A stretch of DNA of 64,000 nucleotides, taken from contig NZ_AP024326.1 in the NCBI RefSeq assembly GCF_018408855.1, positions 951,132 to 1,015,131 on the forward strand, in the 5' to 3' direction. The notes under the pieces were generated by a model. That model was not told the DNA's origin, ran no database searches, and saw nothing but the letters and a program-made list of their open reading frames with translations. This DNA comes from Caballeronia sp. NK8. Lineage in GTDB: Bacteria > Pseudomonadota > Gammaproteobacteria > Burkholderiales > Burkholderiaceae. Below, piece by piece: positions 8,957 through 19,300 of this stretch (position 1 is its first letter; the number at the start of each line of letters is the position of its first letter). The translations under genes and the position numbers were made by a program.

Positions 8957-9919
8957 CTACTTGCGCAGACTCCGCTTTCTCCGTTCACGGGGTTCGGTAC
9001 CCGTATCGACAGGGGTGAACGGCGCTTGGAATCGACTCACCAGAAAATCAATGAAGGCGCGCGCACGAGCCGTCTGATTTCTTTGTCGCGGGTAGTAAAC
9101 AAACAGGTCGGCAGAGGGGAGAACCGTGTTCGGCAAAACAAGGCTGAGCCGACCGCTCTGCAAATACTTCGCAAGATCCCATTCCGAGCGAATCAATATT
9201 CCGTGTCCTTCCAATGCCCAGCGCAGCACGATATCGCCGTCGTTGCTTGATAACGCGCCTTTCACTTTAATCGCCTCGGTGTGGTCGTTCACGATGTAAC
9301 GCCACACCCCATAAGCATCCTCGTTCTGTCGGTGGATGATGCATCGGTGCTCAGACAAATCTTCAACTCGCACGGGCGTGCCATGTTTCTCCAGGTATTT
9401 CGGCGAGGCGCACAAAAATCGGCGATTACTCATGATGCGACGCGCGCTCAAGCGGGTGTCGGGTAATTCGCCGAACCTGATCGCCATGTCAAACGCGCCT
9501 TCCACAAGATCCACGGGACGATCTGTCACTTCAAATTGAACTTCGACGCCAGGAAATCGCTTGGCGAACTCCGACACCAGCGGCGCAATCGTAGTGCGTC
9601 CGAACCCAAGCGTCGCATTAATGCGCAAGAGACCTTGCGGATCACCTTTGGTCCCGGAAATCGCCTCTTCCATCTCGCGTACTTGCCCGACGATCTGCAA
9701 GGCGTATCGCAGGTAGGTCTCGCCTTCAGGCGTGAGGCTCACGCTTCGAGTCGTCCGATTCACCAGACGAACGCCTAAGCGCTGCTCGATAACGCCGAGT
9801 CGTTTCGTCGCTGCGGGTGGGGACAGATCGAGCGCCCGCGCCGCACCCGACATACTTTTAAGCTTCGCTAGAAGAATGAAGAACTCGAAATCGGTAGCGG
9901 TCTGGGTTTCAGTATTCAC
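8957..9919 (-). CDS. LysR-family regulator divergent from tarD
   Basis: A LysR regulator of about 320 residues. The HTH near the N-terminus reads DFEFFILLAKLKSMSGAARALD then PPAATKRLGVIEQRLG, followed by an effector domain with GLLRINATLGFGRTTIAP. It is divergent from the D-tartrate dehydratase gene with a shared control region, the usual arrangement in which a LysR protein activates its neighbour in response to the substrate. The start is uncertain. A GTG at 9919 puts the HTH at the normal distance, whereas ATG codons at 9988 and 10021 would add an odd leader and overlap the proposed operator. The Lys/Arg-rich C-terminal tail is unusual. Confidence 0.87.
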   Translation of the reverse strand: MNTETQTATDFEFFILLAKLKSMSGAARALDLSPPAATKRLGVIEQRLGVRLVNRTTRSVSLTPEGETYLRYALQIVGQVREMEEAISGTKGDPQGLLRINATLGFGRTTIAPLVSEFAKRFPGVEVQFEVTDRPVDLVEGAFDMAIRFGELPDTRLSARRIMSNRRFLCASPKYLEKHGTPVRVEDLSEHRCIIHRQNEDAYGVWRYIVNDHTEAIKVKGALSSNDGDIVLRWALEGHGILIRSEWDLAKYLQSGRLSLVLPNTVLPSADLFVYYPRQRNQTARARAFIDFLVSRFQAPFTPVDTGTEPRERRKRSLRK

Positions 9920-9986
9920 TGGACTTGAATAGTGTTGTGAACAGAAGTGCAGTTTAGCAGCGTTTTTCGCAGTTAAGCTACGTTCC

Positions 9987-10013
9987 ATATTGCAGCCGAG
10001 GGGGTCGCAATAT
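9987..10013. promoter_or_regulatory. Inverted repeat, probable LysR operator for tarD
   Basis: Perfect 7-base arms ATATTGC and GCAATAT separated by 13 bases, in the intergenic region between the divergent LysR gene and tarD. Dyads with T and A at the inner edges are typical LysR binding sites. Its place upstream of the GTG start of tarD suits an activator or autoregulatory site. Confidence 0.5.
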
Positions 10014-10038
10014 GCTTCCAAAACTCAGGAGACAAGCC

Positions 10039-11205
10039 GTGAGAATCGTTGAAATCCGCGAAAAGACCGTTCCTATCAGTTCCCCAATCCGCAATGCCTA
10101 TATCGACTTCAGCAAGATGACGCTGAGTCTCGTCGCCGTCGTTACCGACGTGATTCGCGACGGCAAGCCGGTGATCGGATACGGCTTCAATTCGAACGGC
10201 CGCTATGGTCAAGGCAAGTTGATGCGCGAACGCTTTATCCCGCGTCTCCTGGAAGCAGATCCCGCTTCACTCGTGAACGATGCTGGTGACAATCTCGACC
10301 CCCACAAAATCTGGGCAACGATGTTCACCAACGAAAAGCCCGGCGGTCATGGCGAGCGTTCGGTGGCGATCGGCACGATCGACATGGCTGTCTGGGACGC
10401 CGTGGCGAAGATTGAAGGCAAGCCATTGTTCCAACTGCTCGCAGACCGATACGGCAACGGCACGCCCGATCGCAAAATCTTCGTGTACGCAGCAGGCGGG
10501 TACTACTATCCGGGGCAAGATCACAATAAGCTCAAGGACGAAATGCGTAGCTACATCGACCGTGGCTATACGGTCGTGAAGAAGAAGATCGGCGGCGCAT
10601 CGCTTGATGAAGACCTGCGTCGCATCGATTCGATTCTGAGCGTGCTCGGCGACGGCCAGAAGCTCGCCGTGGATGCCAACGGTCGCTTCGATCTCGATAC
10701 CGCAATTCAATACGCGAAAGCGCTCTCGCAATACGACCTGTTCTGGTACGAGGAACCCGGCGATCCGCTCGATTACGAACTGCAAGCGACGCTGCGTAAT
10801 TATTACGACAAGCCGATGGCAACCGGCGAAGACCTCTTCTCGATGCAGGATGCCCGCAACCTGATCCGCTACGGCGGCATGCGCGCCGACCGCGACTGGC
10901 TGCAATTCGATTGCGCACTGAGTTACGGCCTCGTCGAATACCTGCGCACGCTCGACATGCTGCACGAGCACGGCTGGTCGCCGAAGCGCTGCATTCCGCA
11001 CGGCGGCCATCAAATGTCGCTGAACATCGCAGCAGGTCTCGGACTCGGCGGTAACGAATCGTATCCGGATCTGTTCCAGCCGTACGGCGGCTTCCCCGAC
11101 GGCGTCAAGGTTGAGAACGGCTATATCACCATGCCGGACATCCCCGGCATCGGCTTTGAAGGAAAGGCCGATCTCTTCGCCGAGATGCAAAAGCTGTCCT
11201 CATAA
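10039..11205 (+). CDS. tarD: D(-)-tartrate dehydratase (enolase superfamily)
   Basis: A 388-residue enolase-superfamily enzyme whose whole sequence closely recalls the Bradyrhizobium D-tartrate dehydratase TarD, which converts D-tartrate to oxaloacetate. The expected residues can be placed. KKKIGG holds the catalytic Lys183. VDANG, YEEPGD and ATGED carry the Mg2+ ligands Asp212, Glu238 and Glu264. PHGGH holds the catalytic His321. The length is normal. A GTG start at 10039 is preferred because AGGAGA lies 6-7 bases ahead and the protein then begins RIVEIREKTVPISSPIRNA, as in the family. An ATG at 10012 would overlap the upstream dyad. It is followed by dctA and maeB. Confidence 0.9.
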   Translation: MRIVEIREKTVPISSPIRNAYIDFSKMTLSLVAVVTDVIRDGKPVIGYGFNSNGRYGQGKLMRERFIPRLLEADPASLVNDAGDNLDPHKIWATMFTNEKPGGHGERSVAIGTIDMAVWDAVAKIEGKPLFQLLADRYGNGTPDRKIFVYAAGGYYYPGQDHNKLKDEMRSYIDRGYTVVKKKIGGASLDEDLRRIDSILSVLGDGQKLAVDANGRFDLDTAIQYAKALSQYDLFWYEEPGDPLDYELQATLRNYYDKPMATGEDLFSMQDARNLIRYGGMRADRDWLQFDCALSYGLVEYLRTLDMLHEHGWSPKRCIPHGGHQMSLNIAAGLGLGGNESYPDLFQPYGGFPDGVKVENGYITMPDIPGIGFEGKADLFAEMQKLSS

Positions 11206-11220
11206 GCCTCAGATAGGCAA

Positions 11221-11244
11221 AGCGCCGATACACCCCTCGGCGCT
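11221..11244. other. Hairpin between tarD and dctA
   Basis: AGCGCCGA and TCGGCGCT form a perfect 8-base stem with an 8-base loop 16 bases after the tarD stop. There is no T run on the plus-strand side, so a simple terminator is doubtful. It may stabilise the tarD transcript or attenuate read-through into dctA. Confidence 0.45.
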
Positions 11245-11362
11245 ACGTTCATACAACAACAAAAGAACGCAGGAAGATCCGGCCGTGCTCACCGCAGCGC
11301 TCGACTGCGCTGCGGGCGCGCGCCCCGATTCCATTAGAAGACGCCATGCATAGGAGACAAAC

Positions 11363-12718
11363 ATGCTGGTATCAGTCAGGAAAACGCTTTCCAAGCTCTA
11401 TGTTCAAGTCCTTATCGGCATCATAGCGGGGATATTACTAGGGCATTTCTATCCCGATATTGGCTCGCAACTTAAGCCACTCGGCGACCTTTTCATCAAA
11501 CTGATTCGGATGCTGCTGGCACCGATCATCTTCGCATCCGTTGTAGTCGGCATAGCCCGCATGAGTGATCTTCATGAGGCTGGCCGTGTCGGTGTGAAGG
11601 CGGTGCTTTATTTCGAAATCGCGTCGACTGTCGCGCTTGTGGTGGGTCTCGTGGTCGTGAACGTATTTAAGCCCGGCAGCGGCATGAACATCGATCCCGC
11701 GCACATAGACAGTTCTGCGATTGCAACCTATAAGCAAGCAGCAAAGCAGCATGGCACGCTCGACTTCCTGATGAGCATCGTTCCGAACAGTATCGTCGGC
11801 GCGTTTGCCAATGGCGAAATCTTGCCGATCATCTTCTTTTCGCTGTTACTTGCCATTTCTCTCGCCAAACTGGGCCCGCGTACGGCGCCTTTTGTCGACA
11901 TGCTTGATATGTTCCTGCAAGGCATGTTTGGCATCGTTCGAATCGTAATGTATGTTGCACCAATCGGCGCCTTCGGCGGGATGGCCTTCACCATTGCCAA
12001 ATACGGGATCGGTACCCTGGCTTCTTTTGGCCAACTGATGCTGTGCCTGTATCTGACATCGATCTTCTTCGTGGTGGTCGTGCTCGGCATTGTCATGCGT
12101 ATGTGCGGCTTGTCGTTGTTCAAGTACCTGCGCTACATCAAGGATGAGATTTTCATCACCCTGGGCACGGCTTCGACAGAAGCAGTGTTGCCGCAAATGC
12201 TCATCAAGATGGAGAAGATGGGTTGCTCACGACCGGTCGTCGGAATGGTTTTGCCTACCGGCTATACCTTCAACGCTGACGGGACGGCGATCTACCTGAC
12301 CATGGCGGCGATGTTCATCGCGCAGGCTATGAACGTGCATTTGACAATCTGGGACCAGTTGCTTGTGCTCGGCGTGCTCTTACTAACCTCAAAGGGTTCG
12401 GCTGGCGTGGCAGGCGCAGGATTCGTCGCGTTGGCTGCAACACTGGCGTCGATGCACAAGATTCCCGTTGAAGGTTTGGTGCTTCTGCTCGGCGTGGACC
12501 GTTTTCTTAACGAGGCCCGTGCAGTGACGAACCTTATCGGGAACGGGGTGGCAACGGTTGTGGTAGCTCGATGGGAAGGGGCGTTGGATATGAACGTCGC
12601 GCGAGCGATGCTCAATCGTCAAGGCGATACAAGCATCGATGCGTTGGAGCCGGTCGTACCGCTCGCAGCTGAGCCGATGACAGGCAACAAGCCAGTCGTG
12701 CGACCAAACGCCCATTAA
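11363..12718 (+). CDS. dctA: C4-dicarboxylate:cation symporter DctA
   Basis: A 451-residue inner-membrane symporter of the DctA/glutamate transporter family. It imports succinate, malate, fumarate and, in some strains, tartrate with protons or Na+. Family motifs are GTASTEAVLPQ in the first re-entrant region, FNADGTAIYLT, SKGSAGVAGAGFVALAATL in the second, and LGVDRFLNEARA near the end. Eight or more hydrophobic helices are evident. The length is normal. GGAGACAA precedes the ATG. Its position after tarD and before maeB suggests that it supplies tartrate or the products of its breakdown to this cassette. Confidence 0.94.
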   Translation: MLVSVRKTLSKLYVQVLIGIIAGILLGHFYPDIGSQLKPLGDLFIKLIRMLLAPIIFASVVVGIARMSDLHEAGRVGVKAVLYFEIASTVALVVGLVVVNVFKPGSGMNIDPAHIDSSAIATYKQAAKQHGTLDFLMSIVPNSIVGAFANGEILPIIFFSLLLAISLAKLGPRTAPFVDMLDMFLQGMFGIVRIVMYVAPIGAFGGMAFTIAKYGIGTLASFGQLMLCLYLTSIFFVVVVLGIVMRMCGLSLFKYLRYIKDEIFITLGTASTEAVLPQMLIKMEKMGCSRPVVGMVLPTGYTFNADGTAIYLTMAAMFIAQAMNVHLTIWDQLLVLGVLLLTSKGSAGVAGAGFVALAATLASMHKIPVEGLVLLLGVDRFLNEARAVTNLIGNGVATVVVARWEGALDMNVARAMLNRQGDTSIDALEPVVPLAAEPMTGNKPVVRPNAH

Positions 12719-12791
12719 ATCGCTCGTGTTCCGCTCGCTTCGATTGCGAGCGGAACTGCCAGCGCGTCAATCCTTTCCCATAATTGATGAC

Positions 12792-15104
12792 ATGACAAAG
12801 CAATCTGAAACCACCAGCTTTCGGCAAGCCGCTCTCGACTACCATGAGTTTCCGACGCCCGGGAAGCTGTCGATTACTCCGACGAAGCAAATGATCAACC
12901 AGCGTGATCTCTCGCTGGCCTACTCCCCGGGTGTCGCCTTCGCATGTGAGGAAATCGTCGAAAACCCGCTCAATGCTGCGCGCTTCACGGCTCGCAGCAA
13001 CCTCGTCGGCGTGGTCACGAACGGAACTGCGGTACTTGGGCTGGGTAACATTGGGCCGCTGGCATCGAAGCCGGTAATGGAAGGCAAAGCGGTGCTGTTC
13101 AAGAAGTTCGCGGGCATCGACGTGTTCGACATCGAGCTGAACGAGTCGGATCCACACAAGTTGGTGGACGTGATTGCTGCACTTGAGCCGACCTTTGGCG
13201 GGATCAATCTGGAAGACATCAAGGCGCCCGATTGCTTCATCGTCGAACGCGAATGCCGAAAACGCATGAAGATCCCGGTGTTCCACGACGACCAGCACGG
13301 TACGGCGATCGTCGTCGCTGCCGCGATCATCAACGGCCTGAAGGTCGTGGGCAAGAATATCAAGGAAGTGAAGCTGGTGGCGTCGGGTGCAGGTGCTGCG
13401 GCACTCGCGTGCCTCGATCTTCTCGTTGACGTTGGGCTGCCGCTTGAAAACATCTTGGTGACTGATCTTGTCGGTGTGGTCTACCAAGGCCGGACAGAAC
13501 TCATGGATCCGGACAAGGAACGTTTTGCCCGCGATACCAGCGCGCGCACACTCGCTGAAGTGATCGAAGGCGCGGACGTCTTCCTTGGCTTGTCTGCCGG
13601 TGGAGTGCTCAAGCAAGACATGGTCAAACAGATGGCCGTGAAGCCGCTGATCCTGGCGCTCGCCAATCCGACCCCGGAAATCCTTCCGGAACTCGCGCTC
13701 GAGGTGCGTCCGGATGCAATCCTCGCGACGGGGCGGGCCGACTTTCCGAATCAGGTCAACAACGTCCTGGTGTTTCCATTCCTGTTCCGAGGCGCGCTTG
13801 ACGCCGGCGCGACGACGGTGACGCGGGAAATGGAAATTGCAGCGGTCAAAGCACTGGCCGAACTGGCGCGGCAGGAACAGAGCGACATTGTCGCGACAGC
13901 GTACGGCATTCGCGATCTCTCCTTTGGCCCGGAATATCTCATTCCGAAACCATTCGATCCGCGCTTGATCGTCAAGCTCGCGCCTGCTGTTGCGCAAGCG
14001 GCCATGGATTCTGGCGTTGCCGAGCGTCCGATTGAGGACATGGAGGCCTATAAGCAACATTTGCAGCAGTTCGTGTATCAAAGCGGCACGACCATGAAGC
14101 CAATTTTTCAGCTCGCGCGTGGCGTGGAGCCTGAGAAGAAGCGAATCGTGTTTGCGGAAGGCGAGGAAGAGCGGATACTGCGCGCTGTTCAGATTGTCGT
14201 CGATGAGAAGCTTGCCACGCCCATCTTGATTGGCCGACCGAGCGTGATCGAGCAACGGATTGCACGCTACGGTCTGCGTCTGGCGGCGGGTCAGGACTAT
14301 ACGGTCGTGAACACCGATCACGACGAGCGTTACCGCGACTTCTGGCAAGAGTATTACAAGATGATGTCTCGCAAGGGCATCACGCCCCAGATGGCGAAGC
14401 TGGAAATGCGTCGCCGCACGACGCTGATCGGCGCGATGCTGGTGAAGCAGGGCGAGGCAGACGGTATGATCTGCGGCATAGTGAGCACGACGCACCGGCA
14501 CTTACACTTCATCGATCAGGTGATCGGCAAGAAGCAAGGCTGCAACGTCTACGCAGCGATGAACGCGCTGGTGCTGCCGGGTCGGCAGATTTTCCTCGTC
14601 GATACGCACGTGAACGTCGATCCAACGGCCGACGAACTGGCCGAGATCACAATCATGGCGGCAGAAGAAGTACGCCGTTTTGGCGTCGAGCCGAAGGTCG
14701 CACTGGTTTCGCACTCGAACTTCGGCACGAGCAACGCGCCCTCAGCGCAGAAGATGCGCGATACGTTGGCAATTCTGCGACAGCGCGCGCCTGAAATACA
14801 GGTCGACGGAGAAATGCACGGCGGCTTGGCCCTTGATCACAAACTACGCGCCGAAGCAATGCCGGATTCGACGCTAGAGGGCGACGCGAACCTTTTGGTG
14901 CTGCCTAATATCGACGCGGCGAATATCTCGTACAACCTGCTTAAAGCGGCGGCGGGCAACAACGTCGCGATCGGCTCTATTCTGCTCGGTGCGGCGCTCC
15001 CCGTACATGTGCTCCCCCCTTCGGCGACGGTCCGTCGAATTGTCAATATGACGGCGTTGTTGGTGGCCGATGCGACAGCTGTGTTGAAGGAAGCGACTCG
15101 TTGA
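12792..15104 (+). CDS. maeB: NADP-dependent malic enzyme, MaeB type
   Basis: A 770-residue malic enzyme of the long MaeB class, converting malate to pyruvate and CO2 with reduction of NADP+. The N-terminal malic domain begins near SLAYSPGVAFACEEI and holds PVFHDDQHGTAIVV. The nucleotide-binding domain has VASGAGAAALACLDLL. The C-terminal half (about residues 430-770) is the phosphotransacetylase-like domain of the class, with IVFAEGEEERILRA and DGEMHGGLALDH, thought to be regulatory rather than catalytic. The ATG at 12792 matches known N-termini; its ribosome site is weak. With tarD and dctA it completes a route from tartrate through oxaloacetate and malate to pyruvate, and it supplies NADPH. 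Confidence 0.93.
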   Translation: MTKQSETTSFRQAALDYHEFPTPGKLSITPTKQMINQRDLSLAYSPGVAFACEEIVENPLNAARFTARSNLVGVVTNGTAVLGLGNIGPLASKPVMEGKAVLFKKFAGIDVFDIELNESDPHKLVDVIAALEPTFGGINLEDIKAPDCFIVERECRKRMKIPVFHDDQHGTAIVVAAAIINGLKVVGKNIKEVKLVASGAGAAALACLDLLVDVGLPLENILVTDLVGVVYQGRTELMDPDKERFARDTSARTLAEVIEGADVFLGLSAGGVLKQDMVKQMAVKPLILALANPTPEILPELALEVRPDAILATGRADFPNQVNNVLVFPFLFRGALDAGATTVTREMEIAAVKALAELARQEQSDIVATAYGIRDLSFGPEYLIPKPFDPRLIVKLAPAVAQAAMDSGVAERPIEDMEAYKQHLQQFVYQSGTTMKPIFQLARGVEPEKKRIVFAEGEEERILRAVQIVVDEKLATPILIGRPSVIEQRIARYGLRLAAGQDYTVVNTDHDERYRDFWQEYYKMMSRKGITPQMAKLEMRRRTTLIGAMLVKQGEADGMICGIVSTTHRHLHFIDQVIGKKQGCNVYAAMNALVLPGRQIFLVDTHVNVDPTADELAEITIMAAEEVRRFGVEPKVALVSHSNFGTSNAPSAQKMRDTLAILRQRAPEIQVDGEMHGGLALDHKLRAEAMPDSTLEGDANLLVLPNIDAANISYNLLKAAAGNNVAIGSILLGAALPVHVLPPSATVRRIVNMTALLVADATAVLKEATR

Positions 15105-15354
15105 GTGTGGTCGGGAGACCCGTTAGGTTCCAAACCGCCGACTCGCGTCGATGATGCGCGGATAGCGTCGCCCCCTAACCCTCGATCTCGTAGGCAATTG
15201 GTGCCTTAAGGACGCGGGTCGACTCACATCGGCCCGGCGGCCCACCGCGGAAGTGATGCGATCGTCCAGGTGGGGATTGTCGGCGAAGGTTCACTGCGGG
15301 TCGCACTGTGAATACTCCGGTAGCACGACACAATTGCGGTCGGAGGACTAGGCC

Positions 15355-15819
15355 ATGAGTAGGAAAATGACAGGCAGGTTAGGTGCTCCGGCCGTGCGCG
15401 CCGTCCCTGATGCGAATCGCATGAAGTTTCCCATCGAGCAGTCCATCGCGAACGAAATCTCGCTGCACTATCACCTTACTTTGGAAGTCATGCGCAGCGG
15501 ATGCGGGAGCGAGTATCACGTAGGAAGCATGGCTCAAGTTGTTCACACGGCCCTGCTCCTCCGTCGATTTTGCGGCCAAGGAGTGCGAACGGGGTTGTTT
15601 CGTGACGCGAAGGATGCCATTTTGCGTCGCCACCGATTGGGCTTCGAAAAGGGCGATTGGCTCGCCGATGGAGAAGCATATGCGATTCTTGCGGAGATCC
15701 TTAACCTACTTGACCATCAGCTCGCCATTGTCCCCCTCAGTGAATTGCAGATCGTGAATACGCGTTTGTCGAACGGGTCAAGAGCCAACTACGCAACAAG
15801 CCAGGAGCAGCCTGTCTGA
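15355..15819 (+). CDS. Hypothetical protein, 154 aa
   Basis: No family recognised. The protein is mixed helical with no signal peptide or membrane segment. The conserved-looking core is IANEISLHYHLTLEVMRSG followed by AQVVHTALLLRRFC and a C-terminal ILNLLDHQLAIV. The ATG at 15355 is preceded by GGAGGACTAGGCC, a strong ribosome site, which supports expression. It stands alone between the tartrate cassette and the minus-strand methylase operon. Codon use is like its neighbours. I recall similar short proteins scattered in Burkholderia genomes but cannot give a role. Confidence 0.65.
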   Translation: MSRKMTGRLGAPAVRAVPDANRMKFPIEQSIANEISLHYHLTLEVMRSGCGSEYHVGSMAQVVHTALLLRRFCGQGVRTGLFRDAKDAILRRHRLGFEKGDWLADGEAYAILAEILNLLDHQLAIVPLSELQIVNTRLSNGSRANYATSQEQPV

Positions 15820-16010
15820 GTGAAGCAACCTTTGTGCAGAATCGATTCGATGCGCCGTTAGTCCCCGCTTGGCGGCGATGGATGGCTTCGACCTGCATCA
15901 GCTTCTTGAACGACCGTTTCACTGCTGTCAGCGGTCTTCACGGTCGCGCGAGTTCGAGCGGCGGTTCAGGGTCGCATACGGTCCGTTCCCGAAAAGCCTC
16001 GAAGAACCCA

Positions 16011-16037
16011 CAAAAAACCCGGCTCGAAAGCCGGGTT
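16011..16037 (-). terminator. Rho-independent terminator of the methylase operon
   Basis: A perfect 9-base stem (AACCCGGCT and AGCCGGGTT) with a 4-base loop. The six A residues on its plus-strand left side become a T run on the minus strand. It lies 48 bases after the stop at 16085. Confidence 0.85.
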
Positions 16038-16084
16038 GTGATCAAAGGCTGTTACAAGCGGCACCGCACGGATGCCGCTGCGTC

Positions 16085-16333
16085 CTATGCGGCCGCGCCA
16101 GTCGCTGGCCGCATAGATCGAGACAACAAAGTCGTGACTGCCCCCGCCAAAGTCCACTCGCCAAACTGCTGCTCATGGCTTTCATGGATGAGACGGTCGA
16201 GGCACAGCACCTCGACGCCATCGACGTGTACCTTGCCGAGGACGTTCGCCAGCACCGCGCGGTTGGAGCCTTCTCGTTTAACCGTGACGACGCCCTCCCC
16301 GACCACCACATACACGTTCGAGTCCTTCGGCAT
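16085..16333 (-). CDS. Small hypothetical protein downstream of the methylase-helicase
   Basis: An 82-residue protein beginning MPKDSNVYVVVGEGVVTVKREGS, predicted mainly beta in the first half. Its ATG directly follows the TAA of the methylase-helicase gene with no spacer, so the two are almost certainly co-translated. A terminator follows it. Its short length and tight coupling suggest an accessory subunit or modulator of the large enzyme, but no family is recognised. Confidence 0.7.
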   Translation of the reverse strand: MPKDSNVYVVVGEGVVTVKREGSNRAVLANVLGKVHVDGVEVLCLDRLIHESHEQQFGEWTLAGAVTTLLSRSMRPATGAAA

Positions 16334-19300
16334 TTACGCTGCCTCCTTCAAAAGTTTGCGCATGTCGCCGGACGTTTCCGCCGACAGCAATGCGAGGTCA
16401 TCGACGAAACGATCTAGCAGGGAGTCCATATGAAGGAAGGTCTCGTCGTCCAGTTCCGGCGTCGCCCAGTCCAGCCCCGCCTGCGTCGCATCACGTTTGT
16501 GCGCGACCATTTGGTCCTGATACTCGTCGATGCTTCCTGGTAGATGGAAATACACGACTTTCAAGACGCCCTTCCGGTTCCATCGCAGCGCGCGCCGCAT
16601 CGCCTGATACTCGATGCGCCACGTCCACGAGCGGTCATAGAAGAGGATGTAGTCAGCGTTCGGCAGGTTGTAGCCGGCGCGGCCGGATGCCTTGGTGGCC
16701 ATCAGCCCGGTTGCCAGTCCGCCCAAGAAGCGCTTGTCCTTATCGGCCACGCGACGCTTGATCGGGATCTCGCCATGAAACGGGACTGTCTGAACACCAT
16801 GCGCATCCAGCTCGCGCGCAAGAAAATCAAGCACGCCGGGGTTCTCGGCAAACACGATTGCTTGCTTGCCTTCCGCAGCGATCGCACGCATGCGCGCCAC
16901 AATCGCGCGCTGCTTGCTTGTCAGCCCGCCGATGTACTCCACGCCCTCCATCCCGAACTGCGGATAGTTGGCAGCGAAGTGAACAGCACGGATACGAGCG
17001 AGGATCGTCACCAGGTTGCACGCCTTTTTGTCATCGCGCGATGAGCAATACCAATCGGCGAACTCGTCAGCAGCGCGCAGGTACGCGGCCAGATGCCCGC
17101 GATCCCAGTCGACCGTCTCCACCTCGAACTGCGGTGGTTCGATCCGGATGTAGCGCGACACCTCAGGCTCTGCGACCAGCCGCCGCTTGATGTGCGGCGC
17201 GAGCATCGCGCGGTAGAGATGCAGGTCGCCGATCTTCGGCACCTCGCGTTTCGCCCCATCCTGCAGGCTCTCCGCGAACTGCCACGTCACCCACTCCAGC
17301 ACCACGAAGTCATCCCTGAATCGATCGACGCCGCGCATCGCGTATTCCACCGAATTGATCCAGTTCTGCTCGAGATAGCCCACGCGATAGCCATAAGGCT
17401 GAGCCGCCGTTCCATCGCCACCGGAGAACGCAATCAAACCGAACGCATCTCTTGGATAGTTGGGAATCGGACTGCCTGTGAGGACAAAACGCCGTCGAGC
17501 CGAAAGCTGCCAAAGCGCGCGGCTCTGATCACTTGTCGGATTGGCGAGGCGCTCGCCTTCGTCGGCCACCAGCAGGCCGATGCGACGCCGCAGTCGATGC
17601 GCATACGTCACGTGCGCAGATGCGGCTTTGTCCACCGGCATACGCAGGCGCTCATACGAGATGAGATTGATGCGCCGCAGATCGCCGAGGTCCGCCGCTG
17701 ACTCGATCACTTTCACGTGATCGGCCGCGATCGGCAACTGGGCAATCTCCTTCAACATCTCCTCGATGAGCCGGGACTCAACAACGATGAGGCCGTGCTT
17801 TACGCCCGAGACGAGGATCAGCGCCAATGCGAGCCGGGACTTGCCACACCCCTGCTCCCACGCGACGATGCATCCAGTCGGCTTCAACAGCGTTTCGATC
17901 AGATCATCGACCTGAAACTCCCAATCGAGCCACTGATCGACGCCGAGCGCCTTCACGCGCGAGCGCAGCGCCGCGGCTTGGTCGGGAAAGCGCGCGCACA
18001 GACCTTCGTGCACCACTTCCCATCCCTCGTTGACGTTCTCGACCGCGAACCGCGCATTGAGCTCGTCGACCGACAGGTGATACCCAACGCCATGCAGCGC
18101 GTATCGGTACCGCCCGTCGGTTTCACGATCAAAGTGGACTTCGTCGCCCGCCTTGATGAGCGGACTGGCCCAGCGGGTCGCATCGACCTTGTGGGTCTCT
18201 TTCGCGATGCCCGACACCTGATCTCGCGATCCAGCGCCAGTTGTCCACGCCACGTGCCGCAGCGGTATCGCCTGTCGTACGCTGCGACGCATGCGTCTGC
18301 TGAAGTGCTCCATGAAGCCGGGCGCGAGTTGCGGCTCGCCACCGACGCTGCGGATTCGATCAAGCAACTGACCAAAGGCCGCAACCGGATCGTCTTGCAC
18401 CAGATACGTTTCCATATCCAGCAAGCCTTGCCCGGAGTAACGGAAGCCACGCGGCAGCCGGTGGCCGTCGCGCGAGTAAATGCGCTTCACGAGAACCGCG
18501 TTGAGCACCATCGCTTCGTTGAAGCCGCATGCGAACGACAAGCGAATGCGCCGGCCATCGTGCGAGACCTTGACAGACTTGTCGCCCGTGACCACACGCG
18601 TGATGAACGGCACGCTGTCATCGAGCTTCTGCAGCCGCAGCCGAGCTTCCCCGAAGGATCGCTCCTCGAAGTGCAGCCCGAGGTCTGGGCCTGGCTTGGC
18701 CAGATCGTCAACCAACGCACGCACGAAGTCCGAGGGACGATCGCGATAACGGTCGAACACCACCACGGCCGTGCGCACGTTCGCGCCTTCCAGCTTGAAC
18801 GCGTCCGCTGGAAGTTCGAACAGGCCAGCCGCGCGGCGCTTCACGCGGTCGCCCTGCTCGCCCGCGATCATCGACTCGGCGGTGGTGATCGGCAGGAGCG
18901 CGACGACGATATTCGCCGCCTCAAGCGCCTGGTGCACGGCGTAGTCGTGGCTCAACGCGCTGGTGTGCGCGCCGTACCGGCCCCACGTCGTGCATTCCAG
19001 CGTCTGCAGGTGCGGCGACTCAAGATGGATCGAGAACGGCGGATTGATCAGTGCGATATCAAAGCGCGTCGGATGGATGTCCTCCATGCCAGCCTGCCGG
19101 AACTCGCAATTAAATCCCCCCTCCTCGAACACCTTCTGGCACTGCTGGATGACATCGGCGTGCACGTCGACGCCGTACACGGCATGGCGTTCCGGGTCTG
19201 CGTACTGAAGCAGCCGGCCGGAGCCGACCGAGTTATCCAGGATCCGGATATGCCGATTGAGCTTCCAGCCGCTGACGAAGCTCCACATGAACGCCGCAAT

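Noticed and set aside
12612..14501. A 629-residue minus-strand open frame opposite maeB
   Set aside because: Antisense shadow of a clear malic enzyme; the composition is typical of shadows.
15834..16433. Two overlapping plus-strand open frames of about 190 residues
   Set aside because: They lie over the terminator and the antisense of the small minus-strand gene, have Ser/Arg-rich shadow composition and no ribosome sites.
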